This document shows, one piece after another, positions 42,421-52,298 of a stretch of 64,000 nucleotides of DNA. The translations under genes and the position numbers were made by a program. Numbering within the stretch: position 1 is the stretch's first letter; each line of letters begins with the position of its first letter. The stretch spans positions 1,054,001 through 1,118,000 of the forward strand of contig JARGXX010000097.1 of assembly GCA_030374765.1 (NCBI GenBank). Reading direction: 5' to 3'. Under the pieces are notes generated by a model that was not told the origin of the DNA, made no database searches, and saw nothing but the letters and a program-made list of their open reading frames with translations. Origin of the DNA: Agarophyton chilense (taxonomy: Eukaryota > Rhodophyta > Florideophyceae > Gracilariales > Gracilariaceae).

Positions 42421-44335
42421 TGGCGTGCGCTACACCTCCAAAGCAACTGACTTTATCAATTTGTGTAGTTTTGCCATTGCCGCGTTAAAAACCTTATCGT
42501 AGAAACAAGTGGAACTAACTGCGTAGATGATTCACACGAAATGGTTGAGTAACTATGCAACATTTTTAGTCTCCATGCAAACACGCCGTAATTGTTTTAT
42601 TCTTCAAAGACCATTCAAAAACTTGAAAAGGACCCGCGCCATTTGGATTTTTGCAGTATGTATGAAACTCGTTTTGACTGTATTGGCGAAGAAAGAAGAC
42701 AGCAATGACCACTAAGATAGAAACGTACAGAAAAATGGCCAAAAGCGTATAAGCCCTAAGTTTGGAAATTATGGCTTGGATAATGATAATATTGCCCCAT
42801 GCAATACGTCATAATCCACGAAATTTAAAGTACTCAATTTGAATGGAAGTCTTTGCAATGTCTATGTCTCCTCGCGTAGTTCGTGTGCATTGCTTTGTTT
42901 ATATTATCTATGCAACGCATCTGCAAGAAATGTAGTGCGTGGTATATGCGGTGTGACGGGATTTCTGCGCAGTTACTGGGTAACTGTCGCAGAGCCCTAC
43001 TAGGAAAACGGCTCTGTTCAGTCCTTTGACGAACTACAGGACACCATGTTGGTGGTATTTGTGACGGCCAATCAACAAGCGTTCGCTCACTTAGGCCTTA
43101 TCCGCCTACGCGACTCGGCTGGCTCGTCATGAACAGCATCGCGAAATTATGGAATTCATAGAGGAAAGCGCGTTGTTCAGCCTCGTCGTCTGTGGTAACG
43201 ATTTATGTTGGCTCGATTGGAGAAAATTCTTCAAATTGGTTTTTATTATTCCGAACGGGTTCGAGCAGTTCTGTTACCATCTCTTTCGGTTTGTGTTTGA
43301 CTGTAGTGAAGATGTCTACACGAAAACTCTGTCAAGTGATAAAAACTGAAAAAGACTGTCAGATATACCTGCATAATCCCAGAGAGTGTTGAACGGCTTT
43401 ACTTGGCCTTGTACAAAGTAAACAGGCAATAAATTGGAACTGCTACATATATATAGATTATTACGTGATACAATGAATCACATAAAAGTGGGCTGAGACT
43501 AATCCTCCAAAAGATTACTGGCAGCTCCGAAGTTCACTCGAACCGTAGTTCGCACATCTGCATTAAAAGAGGTTTAGGCTTAGAAAAGAAGGTGACATCA
43601 TTGACTTCATTCGTCTGAACAGTACCACTTTCACGAATGCAGTTGAATATTGTTTACAAAAGCTTTGCCAATCAATACTACAAAGACGAAAAACAGCGCA
43701 CAAGGGAGTACTTTGGTAATGGAAGTGATTCTATTAAATATATGATCTAGCTATGAAGACCAGCAAAGATGTGCCGAATATGTCGTTGTTTTTAATAGAT
43801 TGGTGGTCTTTCTAACAAAGGGGAGTATAGATGTTGTTTCAATTGTTGTTGCATGACGTCTTTATTTGCAAAACCTTTTCAATTCTATTGAGGCATTAGA
43901 AAGAGCCAATCGAGGTCTAGAACTTTTGTTTTTGCATCCAAAACACGTTTGTGAAGGTGATGATGCGATTTCTTTGGTTCAGGTGATTTGCCATTGCGTA
44001 CATTTGAAGTGGATTGCTGCACATATTACACTCTTTATTTGAACCTCGCTGGAGCAGAGAGTGAAGGTGTGGCAGCACTTGATGCGCATAGCTCTTAAAT
44101 TATTGCAAAGACTAACGAAGACGCGATTGAGCAAGGACCGATGAGAAATCACACTCGCCCCTGTAGCCTGGCGATGGTGGTGCTGTTGTCCACGTCGCGT
44201 GTCCGCGATTTTAAATTTAAATTAAAAGCTCATATCCCACTTTCGGCCCTGGGCCAGCAGTGCAGTTTACATGCGCTGTGGCTTGCGGAGCGGGCTCCCG
44301 AGGTCAAGTTGGTGTAACTTTCCTGCACCTGCATC
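42421..44335. other. Intergenic, AT-rich
   Basis: No gene recognised over 1.9 kb. A hairpin, TCTGCGCAGTTAC / GTAACTGTCGCAGA (42964-42976 with 42980-42993, one bulge), is present. Confidence 0.4.
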
Positions 44336-44377
44336 ATGTAGATGCGGTCATGTAGATGCGGTCATGTAGATGCGGTC
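44336..44377 (+). repeat. Triple 14-bp tandem repeat with ATG-TAG start-stop elements
   Basis: ATGTAGATGCGGTC occurs three times in a row (44336, 44350, 44364). Each unit contains ATGTAG, a minimal start-stop uORF, plus a second ATG. It lies about 95 bp upstream of the likely oxidase start. Confidence 0.9.
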
Positions 44378-44469
44378 GTCCCCGAAAAACTCAATCTCTC
44401 CCCCTTCGTCCCCCGAATCGCCGCTGCTCCTCGCCTCCCAGAACCCCCCTTTCTTCCCATCTTCGCCAC

Positions 44470-46038
44470 ATGGAAAACGCCTGGAAACCCTACGAAGATT
44501 CCCGCTTACCGTTCGACAGATTTCGATACATTCTCTTTCATCCTTTTCTCCTCAAGCGGTTTTTTTTCCTGCCATCCCTCAACCTCGTCGGCCTAACAAT
44601 CATTGAAATAATTGTCGCCTTGGCTCTGGTGGCCGGTACAGTTGTGCTGGGATATCTCTCCAAGGATGTAGATGCCGAACAATCTGGAAATATCGCTCAA
44701 GTGTACTGGGTTCCCTTGTTCATTCTAATCCTCTACCGCTCTCCTGTCGCCGTCGTGTTTGGCATTTCGTTTGAGAGATCCATGTTCTGGCATGCCTTCT
44801 TCGCAGTTCTTGCACTTGGATACGGCGTGTGGCACGGTGTTAGCTGCATGTACTGGGCGCCCCTCGATGACGATGGTGATAGTGGTCAACCAGTTCGCGG
44901 CTTTGAGGCCTTCGTCAGAGGTGAGCACAAATCTGAGTTTCTTTCGGGTGGTATCATTATCATCATTATGGCCGTCATCATCATCACATCCATTCACCCT
45001 ATTCGCCGATTCGTGCGGCGTATATGGTTGTGGAGCCACCACATCCTAGCCATCGCAGCCATTGTTTTCTGCGCCTTGCATGGAGCAGGTGCCGCTGTTG
45101 CTGCATTTGCATTCTACATCGCCGATCGCCTGTTTGGATATGTGTTCCAAGCATATTGGCAGCATGTTCGAGTTGGTTCCGAAACCAGCGCCGCTCTGCT
45201 CCCGTCCGGATTCGTGAGGCTATCGATGCCAAGGACCTTTTCTTTCACTCCGGGCCAATATATTTGCATCAACATTCCTTCTATTTCTCTCTTTGAGTAC
45301 CATACTTTTTCCATTGCTACGTGTCCTACAGATGGAAAGATTTGTCTTCTGATCAAATCAGAAGGGCATTGGACAAAAAAGCTTTGCAACAGAATCGAAA
45401 AACTTTCCTCACTCAGTAATGAGGAAGTTCCAATACGCGCTTTTCTTCATGGCCCAATTGGCAGTGTCGCCCTGGACTGGCAGTCTACATCAAAATATCA
45501 AACGTTTGTGTTAGTTGCTGGCGGTGTTGGGATTACACCGCTGGTATCATTCTACCGACACGTGCTGACACAAACGTTGAGGGGGAGACCTGTCCGAAAA
45601 GTCCTGCTCGTATGGGCTGTGCGGACTCGCACTCTTGTTGATGACGTTATTTCCACTCAGCGTCATGCGCTCGGTGACGGTCAAATTCAATGGCGGGACT
45701 ACAATTCAGATTGGGAGGACCCTCGAGGCATATCGAACCATGACTTCCAAGCACAGATCCATATCACTCGGGCGAGTGACAGTCAGGATGCGGTCGCTAA
45801 CAACGGGGCGTACTCTTCTGCTGATGTGGAGAATATTTTTGTAAAAGTGCAATGGAAAAGCGGGCGGCCAAACCTGAAGCACATTTTTTCGGATATTCGT
45901 GAGACCATGATGGAGAAGGGGCGAGTTGGTGTGCTGGGCTGCGGCCCCAGTGCACTTATTCGAGAAGTCGTCAGAGCGTCCAGACACGCTTCCACGCATG
46001 GCACCAGCTTTGACGTACACCTTGAGCATTTCTACTGA
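44470..46038 (+). CDS. NADPH oxidase / ferric reductase-type flavocytochrome (522 aa)
   Basis: The likely start is ATG 44470 (MENAWKPYEDSRLPF); earlier in-frame ATGs at the 14-bp repeat give only low-complexity sequence. The ferric-reductase membrane domain has five to six helices with two H-x13-H haem pairs: WHAFFAVLALGYGVWH and SHHILAIAAIVFCALH. The FAD-binding part reads FTPGQYICINIP then YHTFSIATCP. The NAD(P)H-binding part has LVAGGVGITPLVSFY and a C-terminal GVLGCGPSALIREV. The enzyme would move electrons from cytosolic NADPH across the membrane to oxygen or ferric iron. There are no EF-hands, so the choice between NOX and FRE cannot be made from motifs alone. Single exon, intact. Confidence 0.9.
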   Translation: MENAWKPYEDSRLPFDRFRYILFHPFLLKRFFFLPSLNLVGLTIIEIIVALALVAGTVVLGYLSKDVDAEQSGNIAQVYWVPLFILILYRSPVAVVFGISFERSMFWHAFFAVLALGYGVWHGVSCMYWAPLDDDGDSGQPVRGFEAFVRGEHKSEFLSGGIIIIIMAVIIITSIHPIRRFVRRIWLWSHHILAIAAIVFCALHGAGAAVAAFAFYIADRLFGYVFQAYWQHVRVGSETSAALLPSGFVRLSMPRTFSFTPGQYICINIPSISLFEYHTFSIATCPTDGKICLLIKSEGHWTKKLCNRIEKLSSLSNEEVPIRAFLHGPIGSVALDWQSTSKYQTFVLVAGGVGITPLVSFYRHVLTQTLRGRPVRKVLLVWAVRTRTLVDDVISTQRHALGDGQIQWRDYNSDWEDPRGISNHDFQAQIHITRASDSQDAVANNGAYSSADVENIFVKVQWKSGRPNLKHIFSDIRETMMEKGRVGVLGCGPSALIREVVRASRHASTHGTSFDVHLEHFY

Positions 46039-47256
46039 ACTACTCAAATGTCACAGTCGAGAACCAGCTCGCACTGGACTCGTCATGAATATAGTCAAGT
46101 AGGTGTGGTAGTTGAAGCCCGCCTTTTCAAGACTGGAAGCCACATCTCTATGAAAATGCTCTCCTTGATTCGATTTTATATCCACTCCTGGAAATGAAGG
46201 AAGATGTCATATCCCAGGTCAAGCACAAAAATCTACTTCTTTATAATTCAAAGCAAACGAAAGTGATTTCTGATTTCGAGCTTTGTGGAGAAAAAGAAAG
46301 AAAGATAACAGCACTGTCTAGAGCGATGATTTTTTCTCTGCCGTTCGCACTCGGATCTTTGCCAAGTGCTTCATTGTCTGTCGCTCCCAAAATGGCCTTG
46401 TTTTAAAAGTTCAAGGAAAGCTACATCAAGACGAAAACAAAAGTGAGAATGCATTTTCTATCCTCAAATGTACAGGGCGAGTTAGACCTTCTCCAGTCTA
46501 CTGAGTCGCTTGTTTAATGCTTGACTTGTCCGGGTTCGAAGATTTCGCTGTGAAGACAAAGGTGGCGCACAAAACAATGTATATTTTCTGCATCAGATGT
46601 CCCCAGATTCGAGCGCAAGCCTGCGTGTGAGCTTGACGTTTGTGAGCGCAAATAGTATGATGAATGGTAGCCTACCGAAGTGGGTGGGTTACATCCACTA
46701 CACTGGAATTGCCTATTTTGCGGTATTCTGTTCTACCATGGGGCTGTACGATAAAGGTAATTGTTTTTCACTTGGAGTTTAATAGAATGCTTGCAATATC
46801 GTTGTCATTGTGTATTTGCTAAAAACCAGCACACTTAGCGCTAAAGGGTAGAAAGCCAAACGAAACCCAGCTATTGGTAGCCATAACTTTTCCGAATAGT
46901 ATATTACGTTTGTTACGTCTAGCAAAGTGTCGAACCAAACTATATATATGCCCAAGATATGCGATAGACCTTGCAGCGGGTCACCATGCTGGCACAAATC
47001 GCATTTGCTCTGGGGAACAGAGGAGTTTTCGGGTTCGTGAAGTACTACACAGTACCTCGATTGTGCGGTAAGGAGCAAGCAAGAAGAAGACGAGTGCAAA
47101 ACACTTGACTTGCTTTCCGCAGAAAAAACCGTTCCGGCATTTGGAGTGGTTCGTCTTTCTTTGTCGTGGGACACAGAGACAATATTGCACTCAAAGAGTA
47201 ATACTTTTACAAATATCTATTTACTTAATCACCAGTGTGTTTAAATACTGAACAAA
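46039..47256. other. Intergenic with weak coding-like stretches
   Basis: 47174-46779 on the minus strand has two hydrophobic segments (LGIYIVWFDTLLDVTNVIYY, LAFYPLALSVLVFSKY) and may be a membrane-protein exon. 46597-46782 on plus has NGSLPKWVGYIHYTGIAYF, loosely like the end of an ABC-2 transporter domain. Neither is supported by context. Confidence 0.25.
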
Positions 47257-47637
47257 TTAGACTGAAATTCGGGCGATACTCTCGATGAGGTGAATGAGAG
47301 GCGAGAACATGATGAGAATCTGTTCGTTGATGCCTTTTCCGGAGATGATTTCGGTGATGAGGCCGATTACAAATCCGAGTTGTGCCAGCCTGCCGTTCAC
47401 TTTTTCGGCGTAGGGAGTGAATCCTTGGGGCCCTCTGTACTCACTGTCGACCTTGGCGGCTCGATCTGCCTCGACGGTGCGGAACGGGGAGCTTGTCTCC
47501 GGTTTGGTCTCGGTCTCCAACCTCATGCGAGGAGTCGCAGAGAAGGGGCGCGGTTGGTTGGCCTCGACGGCTGGGCGGAAGGGCTTTGCGAGGAAGGATG
47601 GGGAGAAGGAGGAGACGAATGCGGACTGCGAGTTCAT
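47257..47637 (-). CDS. One-helix light-harvesting-like (HLIP/OHP) protein, plastid-targeted (126 aa)
   Basis: ATG 47637-47635, intact single exon. The N-terminal 40 residues (MNSQSAFVSSFSPSFLAKPF) are rich in Ser, Phe and basic residues without acids, typical of a red-algal plastid transit peptide with an early Phe. The C-terminal part has the chlorophyll-binding helix signature: FTPYAEKVNGRLAQLGFVIG, where ExxNGR-A-xxGF is the conserved ExxxxR/N motif, followed by LITEIISGKG. Such proteins bind chlorophyll or protect photosystem assembly under light stress in the thylakoid. This is the main evidence for a photosynthetic host. A GC-rich upstream region carries the presumed promoter. Confidence 0.85.
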   Translation of the reverse strand: MNSQSAFVSSFSPSFLAKPFRPAVEANQPRPFSATPRMRLETETKPETSSPFRTVEADRAAKVDSEYRGPQGFTPYAEKVNGRLAQLGFVIGLITEIISGKGINEQILIMFSPLIHLIESIARISV

Positions 47638-47925
47638 GGTGTGAGGTAGACGGGGAGAACGTGAGAAGGACAGGGGTTTTGGGAGAAGGCCGGATGTTGT
47701 TAAAGCGAGGTATAGCGAAAGAAGGAACGAACCACTACAAGGAGAAGCGCGGGGTTTTAAAGAACTCAGAAACGTTTGAAGAAAGGCTTCGTGGGCTGCG
47801 AAGACGGCAGTGCGCCCGCAAGAGCGGAAAGCGAATGGCCAAGACGCATCTGCAAATGCGGGCGGTCGTTCCGAGCCGCCCGCTCGAAATGGCTGGGCGC
47901 TGATGGCTTCGCCCCCAAATTGTGA

Positions 47926-48213
47926 GGCGCCGCTCTGATTCGCCGGAAGCCATTCCGAAACGCGTGGCGGCGGCGTTTCGTGGAGGCGGAACGCGCGGCT
48001 GTGTGGCCCATGTTCGTTCACAGCATGTCCTCGGAGATCTCCGTCGCTTCACTTGCCATGGCCTTGGACTGGGCATGCGCACCACTGGACATTGTGGAGG
48101 CTCTAATTGTGCAATCTCAGGGCGATAATTCGACGCCGGTCGAGGGTCCTCCCCCTTCCTCAGTCAACTCCGGTTTTTCTTCAGCAAAGAAAAAAAAACA
48201 GTTTCTAATGTAA
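47926..48213 (+). CDS. Short Ala-rich ORF of unknown function
   Basis: Open from after TGA 47923 to TAA near 48213; the first ATG is at 48010. The part after the ATG reads FVHSMSSEISVASLAMALDWACAPLDIVEALIVQS, helical, then a Pro/Ser-rich and poly-Lys end. It faintly resembles a CID-type helical segment, but I would not assign it. It could be the 3' exon of a gene or a chance ORF in GC-rich DNA upstream of the HLIP gene. Confidence 0.25.
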   Translation, partial: GAALIRRKPFRNAWRRRFVEAERAAVWPMFVHSMSSEISVASLAMALDWACAPLDIVEALIVQSQGDNSTPVEGPPPSSVNSGFSSAKKKKQFLM

Positions 48214-48424
48214 CTCCCAAAATCAGCATCTCACAAAAAGGCTAGCTGTAACAACCAAAGTACGGAAAGTGCAACGCTGTCTTTGCTGAACAGGTACACT
48301 CTGGTTTCGGATACAATATTCCACGAAAATAGTGGACAGCTGTGTCATATTACATGTAGTGATGTGTACAGCAGGCGGATGGTGGTATGCCAAAGTGGTT
48401 TCTAATAAAGTTACTACAACTTTT

Positions 48425-48915
48425 TGATGCTTTCGAAGCAGTGCTTGTTCAAGAATTTATTCCATTTGACAGTATGCAGAGATCAAGAGACAAAGTCAGA
48501 CGACTTGTGCATACATAGAGCGTCTGTTTCAGCTTACATGTCTGAGTTTCGCATTTTATACTTACCATACCAGGAATAAATGAAAGGGAGCAAGTCGATT
48601 GTTTTTGCAAAAGACTCAAGCCACAAGTAAGGCTTGAAGTAATGAAAGCAGATTCTCAAACGAAGTATGAAGCGTCAAGAATTGTATTGAATGTCGATGC
48701 CGCGTTTTTGGTGCAGAGATGGCCGATATCAAGGATTTGGCAGTTAAACTGGTCCAGCACAGATAAAAATTGATAAATTTGGGCAGAAGAGCAAGGACAG
48801 AAAGGACAATGCTTGCTTTAAGTGCTGTAAGGTCGGATACAGGCCCTGAAAATGTGGCAAAGAATGAAACCCTTACCGAGGCCAAACCTGGTCAAATGGG
48901 GGATGAATTACGAAC
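48425..48915 (+). pseudogene. gag: Retrotransposon gag remnant with dead zinc knuckle
   Basis: Plus-strand fragments in shifting frames read SAYMSEFRILYLTIPGINER, then EQVDCFCKRLKPQVRLEVMK and TKYEASRIVLNVDAAF, the pattern of a Ty3/gypsy capsid domain. ACFKCCKVGYRP-stop-KC near 48805 matches CCHC, with the His changed to Tyr and a stop inside. It is adjacent to the 3' end of the zinc-finger gene copy 2. Confidence 0.55.
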
Positions 48916-48965
48916 TCAAGAGAAAGTTGTATTGCAAATGAGATATTTTCTTGGTTTTCTTTGCA

Positions 48966-49814
48966 TCATCTAGCAGAGGGGGGCGTGCATGTTCGGCGGT
49001 GATAAATCAGCTCATATTTCCTGGAGTACCTTCGATGGCAGTGTTCACATTGAAACACTCTGGTGTCAACACTAACCGGATTCGTCTCGTGCCTCGTCTC
49101 GCAATGCCTGAGCATATTGTGTTTCACATTTGTTACATAGGGGCAGTGATCACATCGGAAATATGCATCTTCATTCTCGGATAGCTTGGGCTTCTTTCGC
49201 TGATTTGGTTCGGCGCTATGATGAAATGATCGAACATGAAATCGAAGCGATTTACTCTTGTTGAATACTGACCCACACGTATCGCATTGGAATCTCTCGT
49301 TTCCTTGGTGAACGTTTCGAATATGATTAGCTTTGGAGTATTCATTTTTTAGCTCCATAGGGCAGAAATCACATCTCACCGTTCTCTCCCTCTCCCGGCG
49401 GTCTGCAACATGAGCCTTTGTCACATGCCTCTGAAGAGCTCTGCTGTCTCCAAATCTTTTACTACACTCAGAGCAAGGCAAGAGTTCTTCCCTCTCGACG
49501 TGTGAAAGCAGCAGTTCGTTTCGAGGGTATTTCGCTGTATTATTGTCAGCTCCCATGACCTCCATTTCATCTGCGATCGGCATTGATTCAAGAATATTCA
49601 TCTCGGCCCTGCTACCGACGCTGTTCCTGCGTGCGTCACGGCTGCTTGAACCGCGGCTACTTCGGCCTCTGCTACTTCGGCCTCTGCTACTTGCAGTTTG
49701 GCTCCTTGCGAGTTGGCTACTATTTCCATGGGTATTATTCTCATGGCTACTGGCAGCCCTGCTACTTGCCGTCTGGCTCGTTGTGACTCCGCTATTTGAT
49801 GAAGAGCCATGCAT
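48966..49814 (-). CDS. C2H2 zinc-finger protein, copy 2 (282 aa)
   Basis: ATG 49814-49812 (MHGSSSNSG) aligns with the start of copy 1 (MQGSSSNSR at 30332). The frame is intact. The N-terminal Ser/Arg/Gln-rich region is shorter than in copy 1 and has a single GSRAEMNILESM segment. Five fingers are conserved: PCSECSKRFGDSRALQRHVTKAH, VRCDFCPMEL, FQCDTCGSVFNKSKSLRFH, FRCDHCPYVTNVKHNMLRH, and a last FQCEHCHRRYSRKYELIYHR ending in Cys. Flanking DNA is also similar on both sides, so this is a duplicated locus. Both copies staying open, while the neighbouring receptor copy 1 is broken, suggests constraint on the finger protein. Confidence 0.85.
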   Translation of the reverse strand: MHGSSSNSGVTTSQTASSRAASSHENNTHGNSSQLARSQTASSRGRSSRGRSSRGSSSRDARRNSVGSRAEMNILESMPIADEMEVMGADNNTAKYPRNELLLSHVEREELLPCSECSKRFGDSRALQRHVTKAHVADRRERERTVRCDFCPMELKNEYSKANHIRNVHQGNERFQCDTCGSVFNKSKSLRFHVRSFHHSAEPNQRKKPKLSENEDAYFRCDHCPYVTNVKHNMLRHCETRHETNPVSVDTRVFQCEHCHRRYSRKYELIYHRRTCTPPSAR

Positions 49815-50415
49815 GATTGGCTGTCGGTATCCTTGGAACGTCTTTTTTTTAAGAATAAAGCTTGTATCTTGTTGAGTTCTTTTCAAGTTCCGAACTAGTA
49901 AGTTTCTTGCTTTGAAATTGATTAGACTTAGTCAGAGAAATACGAGCAAATACAAAGCGTATTTATACACGTACAACATAGAGGTATCGTTCTTCGACAA
50001 TTACTAAAACAAAAGCATGTAATGAATATGAAAAACAAATCATGTAGCGTCAAAAACTTATGAACTCTTTCAAAGTCAGTCGCTGGAGTCAAAAACACAT
50101 TCTATGATACTTATGCTGGGAATGTATCTGCTTTTTATCGAATACTTTTGATGATTACCAACAATACATTTGGGTCTGATGCCTCGTACAAAAAGTAAGT
50201 ACTGCGAAATGTGAAGTCCGCTTTAATTCTTGGGTTTTAAAGAGTTTTTCATGAGAATAAAATACAATCAGTTTAAGAACGATCGTATCACAGCTATTTC
50301 AAAATTTTTCCACGTAAAGAATACTAAATAAATATGTGGTGTGGAACTTCGCTCATATATACATTTTCAGCAAAAAAGAATACTGCAAGCAGAAATAGTT
50401 TAAAAAGATCAGGAT
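49815..50415. other. Intergenic between zinc-finger and receptor genes (copy 2)
   Basis: AT-rich, similar to 30333-31263 of copy 1. No gene seen. Confidence 0.45.
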
Positions 50416-51656
50416 TTAAACTTCCTCGTCTGCTTTCTGGGGAATGATCACAAGCGCAAGAAGCAAAGCCCCTCCGACTGAAAATGCTGTGAAGAAGAAC
50501 CAGCGAAGCTTCATGAAGCTGAGCAAGGTTGCCACTTCCGTTCTGCAGAGCGGTAGATGGTCAAAGAAAGCGGAAATGTAAGACGTTGTACGATTCCCTA
50601 CCAGATCAAGTGTGACTCGACTCATTCCTTCTGTCAGATTACTTCCCTTTGGGAGCAGCATGGACAACCCGCCGGTGAAGATGGGCTTCCCAACAATTAC
50701 AAACTTTCCGCAATACCTATTTCGAATCATGGATGTGACGGCAGATTCAATAATGACAGCATATTTGCACTGATGGTTGTCAACAGCTTCAAATAATGAC
50801 TGGTAAGAAAAGAAGTATTTCGGAGGGTTCTCAAAGTGGCATTTGCTACCGGATAGTAACAAGGGCATCGGTCAGATTCTTCTTCTGTAAGTGTCAGGCA
50901 AAGAAAGTAAAACACATACTCTATAGCAATCGATTTCTCCCAATATTTTTCGAGAGCTCCGCCTTTTAGTAAACATATATCCGACGGATCCATACGGCAG
51001 TACAAGAGATCTGCAGTTGATTCAAATTGGGCTTCGATGGACTCCTGCACCAGTGATGCCCTGATGTAATTGTGGACGGACACGAAACAGAACGGGTGTG
51101 GTAAGCATGTATTATTTTTTGGATTTAGAAAGTCGCAAACAAGTGATATACTTACGTCATGCTCGCTTCATACGACAACACGAGAAACAGAGCAGTAGTG
51201 GTGAGTATAAGGTTAACAATCCACTGGCGAGTGGTGTTACCATCGTTAACAATATTCTCGTCAGAAAGCATCAGCATTTTCATCACTATAAGAAAGATGT
51301 AATTTTCAATAGGAGGTTAGAGTGCGAATACAACGATGCCATCGAATGAACCTGGACGTACTCGTGCTCTGTAACGCCTTTCTCAGCCGATAAAGTGTGG
51401 GGTTCTTCAAGAGGTAGTGTCGGTACCGCAGAAGTCTGGAGGTTATGTTCGGAAGAGGGTGAAATGGATGAGGTACAGCAAAGCGACGGTCAACAATCTT
51501 CAATGACGAAAACATAACGAACAAGGCAAAAATAGACAACCAAGATTTACCGTCTGTGCCGAAAACCCGTATTGAACAGCCAACGCAGGCAGCATTAGAG
51601 CCGCCAGAAGGAACGAAAAGAAAATCTTCTGCATTCTTCGGGGATCTGGGGGTCAT
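50416..51656 (-). CDS. Ionotropic glutamate receptor-like channel, copy 2 (M1, M3, S2, M4 part)
   Basis: Minus-strand exons joined by short GT-AG introns in consistent phase: 51656-51362, 51285-51156, 51060-50850, 50799-50416. The introns are 76, 95 and 50 bp, with donors GTACGT, GTAAGT and GTAGCA and acceptors TTATAG, CATCAG and TACCAG. Features in order: a helix WLSIFALFVMFSSLKIVDRR (M1-like); RQWIVNLILTTTALFLVLSY then EASMTASLV, the M3 region equivalent to the SYTANLAAFL motif; an S2 lobe with CKYAVIIES, VGKPIFTGGLSMLLPKGSNL (compare the receptor GxxLPKGSPL) and a late Cys; and WFFFTAFSVGGALLLALVII as M4. The pore loop and the S1/amino-terminal lobes are not recognised, and an acceptor-like TTTCAG near 51740 hints at upstream exons. 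Probably a plasma-membrane ligand-gated channel. Confidence 0.7.
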
Positions 51657-52298
51657 ATTTGTCTGCTCTACGCAAGCGCTTTGATGTGAGAAGTGACACT
51701 GGTATTTTTCGAAAAGGCAATCCAAAAACCTTTCAAACGCTGAACTGAAATAGATCTAGGAGGATAGACTATGGGAATGCCAACTGGGCTTCGATTACTG
51801 TGAAGGCAAAACGCACCAATAAAACGTGCGCCACTTCGTGTATATTTATGCAAGCGACGCACATCACCCATACAGATGCACTCAACAAATATAGTAATTA
51901 AGATAGTATTTGGACGTAGCGCTGTAGAAAGAAACCACAATTCAGCGCGCAACATTGCGTTACGACAGGTCGCCAACCATCCGGCGGATCCCCCTGGGGA
52001 AATTCGAATGTGAAAGTGCCGAGTACAGTAGACCTTGCTGGACGGCACAAGAAGCCTCCAGCAAGGTCGAGACTGTCTGTGGAACATTTTACATGTTGGA
52101 GCATTCACACACGTTGAAGCAAATGATCAAATACTAACTCCATGTCCAAGCATCTGATTGGCCAAGAGCAAATTTGACAGTGTGAGAATTTGCCCATTTC
52201 CCAAAACCCCACGCGTCAGAAAAACCTTGATCAAGAGACCTCGTACTGTCTCGTACCGTCCTTTCCAATCCCTTGGCTAAGGAGTGATATTCTTCCCT
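51657..52298. other. Upstream region of the receptor gene
   Basis: 51800-51920 matches 35580-35690 of copy 1 and ends the duplicated unit. S1-lobe exons should lie here but were not recognised. The left end of the Harbinger element should also fall in this stretch; no terminal inverted repeat was found. Confidence 0.35.

Noticed and set aside
42964-42993. Hairpin with 13/14-bp arms as a histone-type 3' end or terminator
   Set aside because: No gene ends nearby and no following purine element; listed only as a hairpin in the intergenic entry.
46597-46782. ABC-2 transporter-like fragment (NGSLPKWVGYIHY)
   Set aside because: Too short, no neighbouring transporter sequence, match is only suggestive.
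46779-47174. Minus-strand two-helix membrane ORF as a gene
   Set aside because: No start context, no homology recognised and the upstream half is low-complexity; noted only in the intergenic entry.
47980-48213. CID/SURP-like splicing-factor fragment
   Set aside because: Resemblance limited to a short helical stretch; GC-rich DNA gives chance ORFs on both strands here.
51551-51634. A signal-peptide exon (MQKIFFSFLLAALMLPALA) as first exon of the receptor-like gene
   Set aside because: A good-looking signal in another frame and a possible 53-bp intron exist, but the overlapping frame supplies the M1-like helix in phase with later exons, which fits the receptor order better. Not fully excluded.
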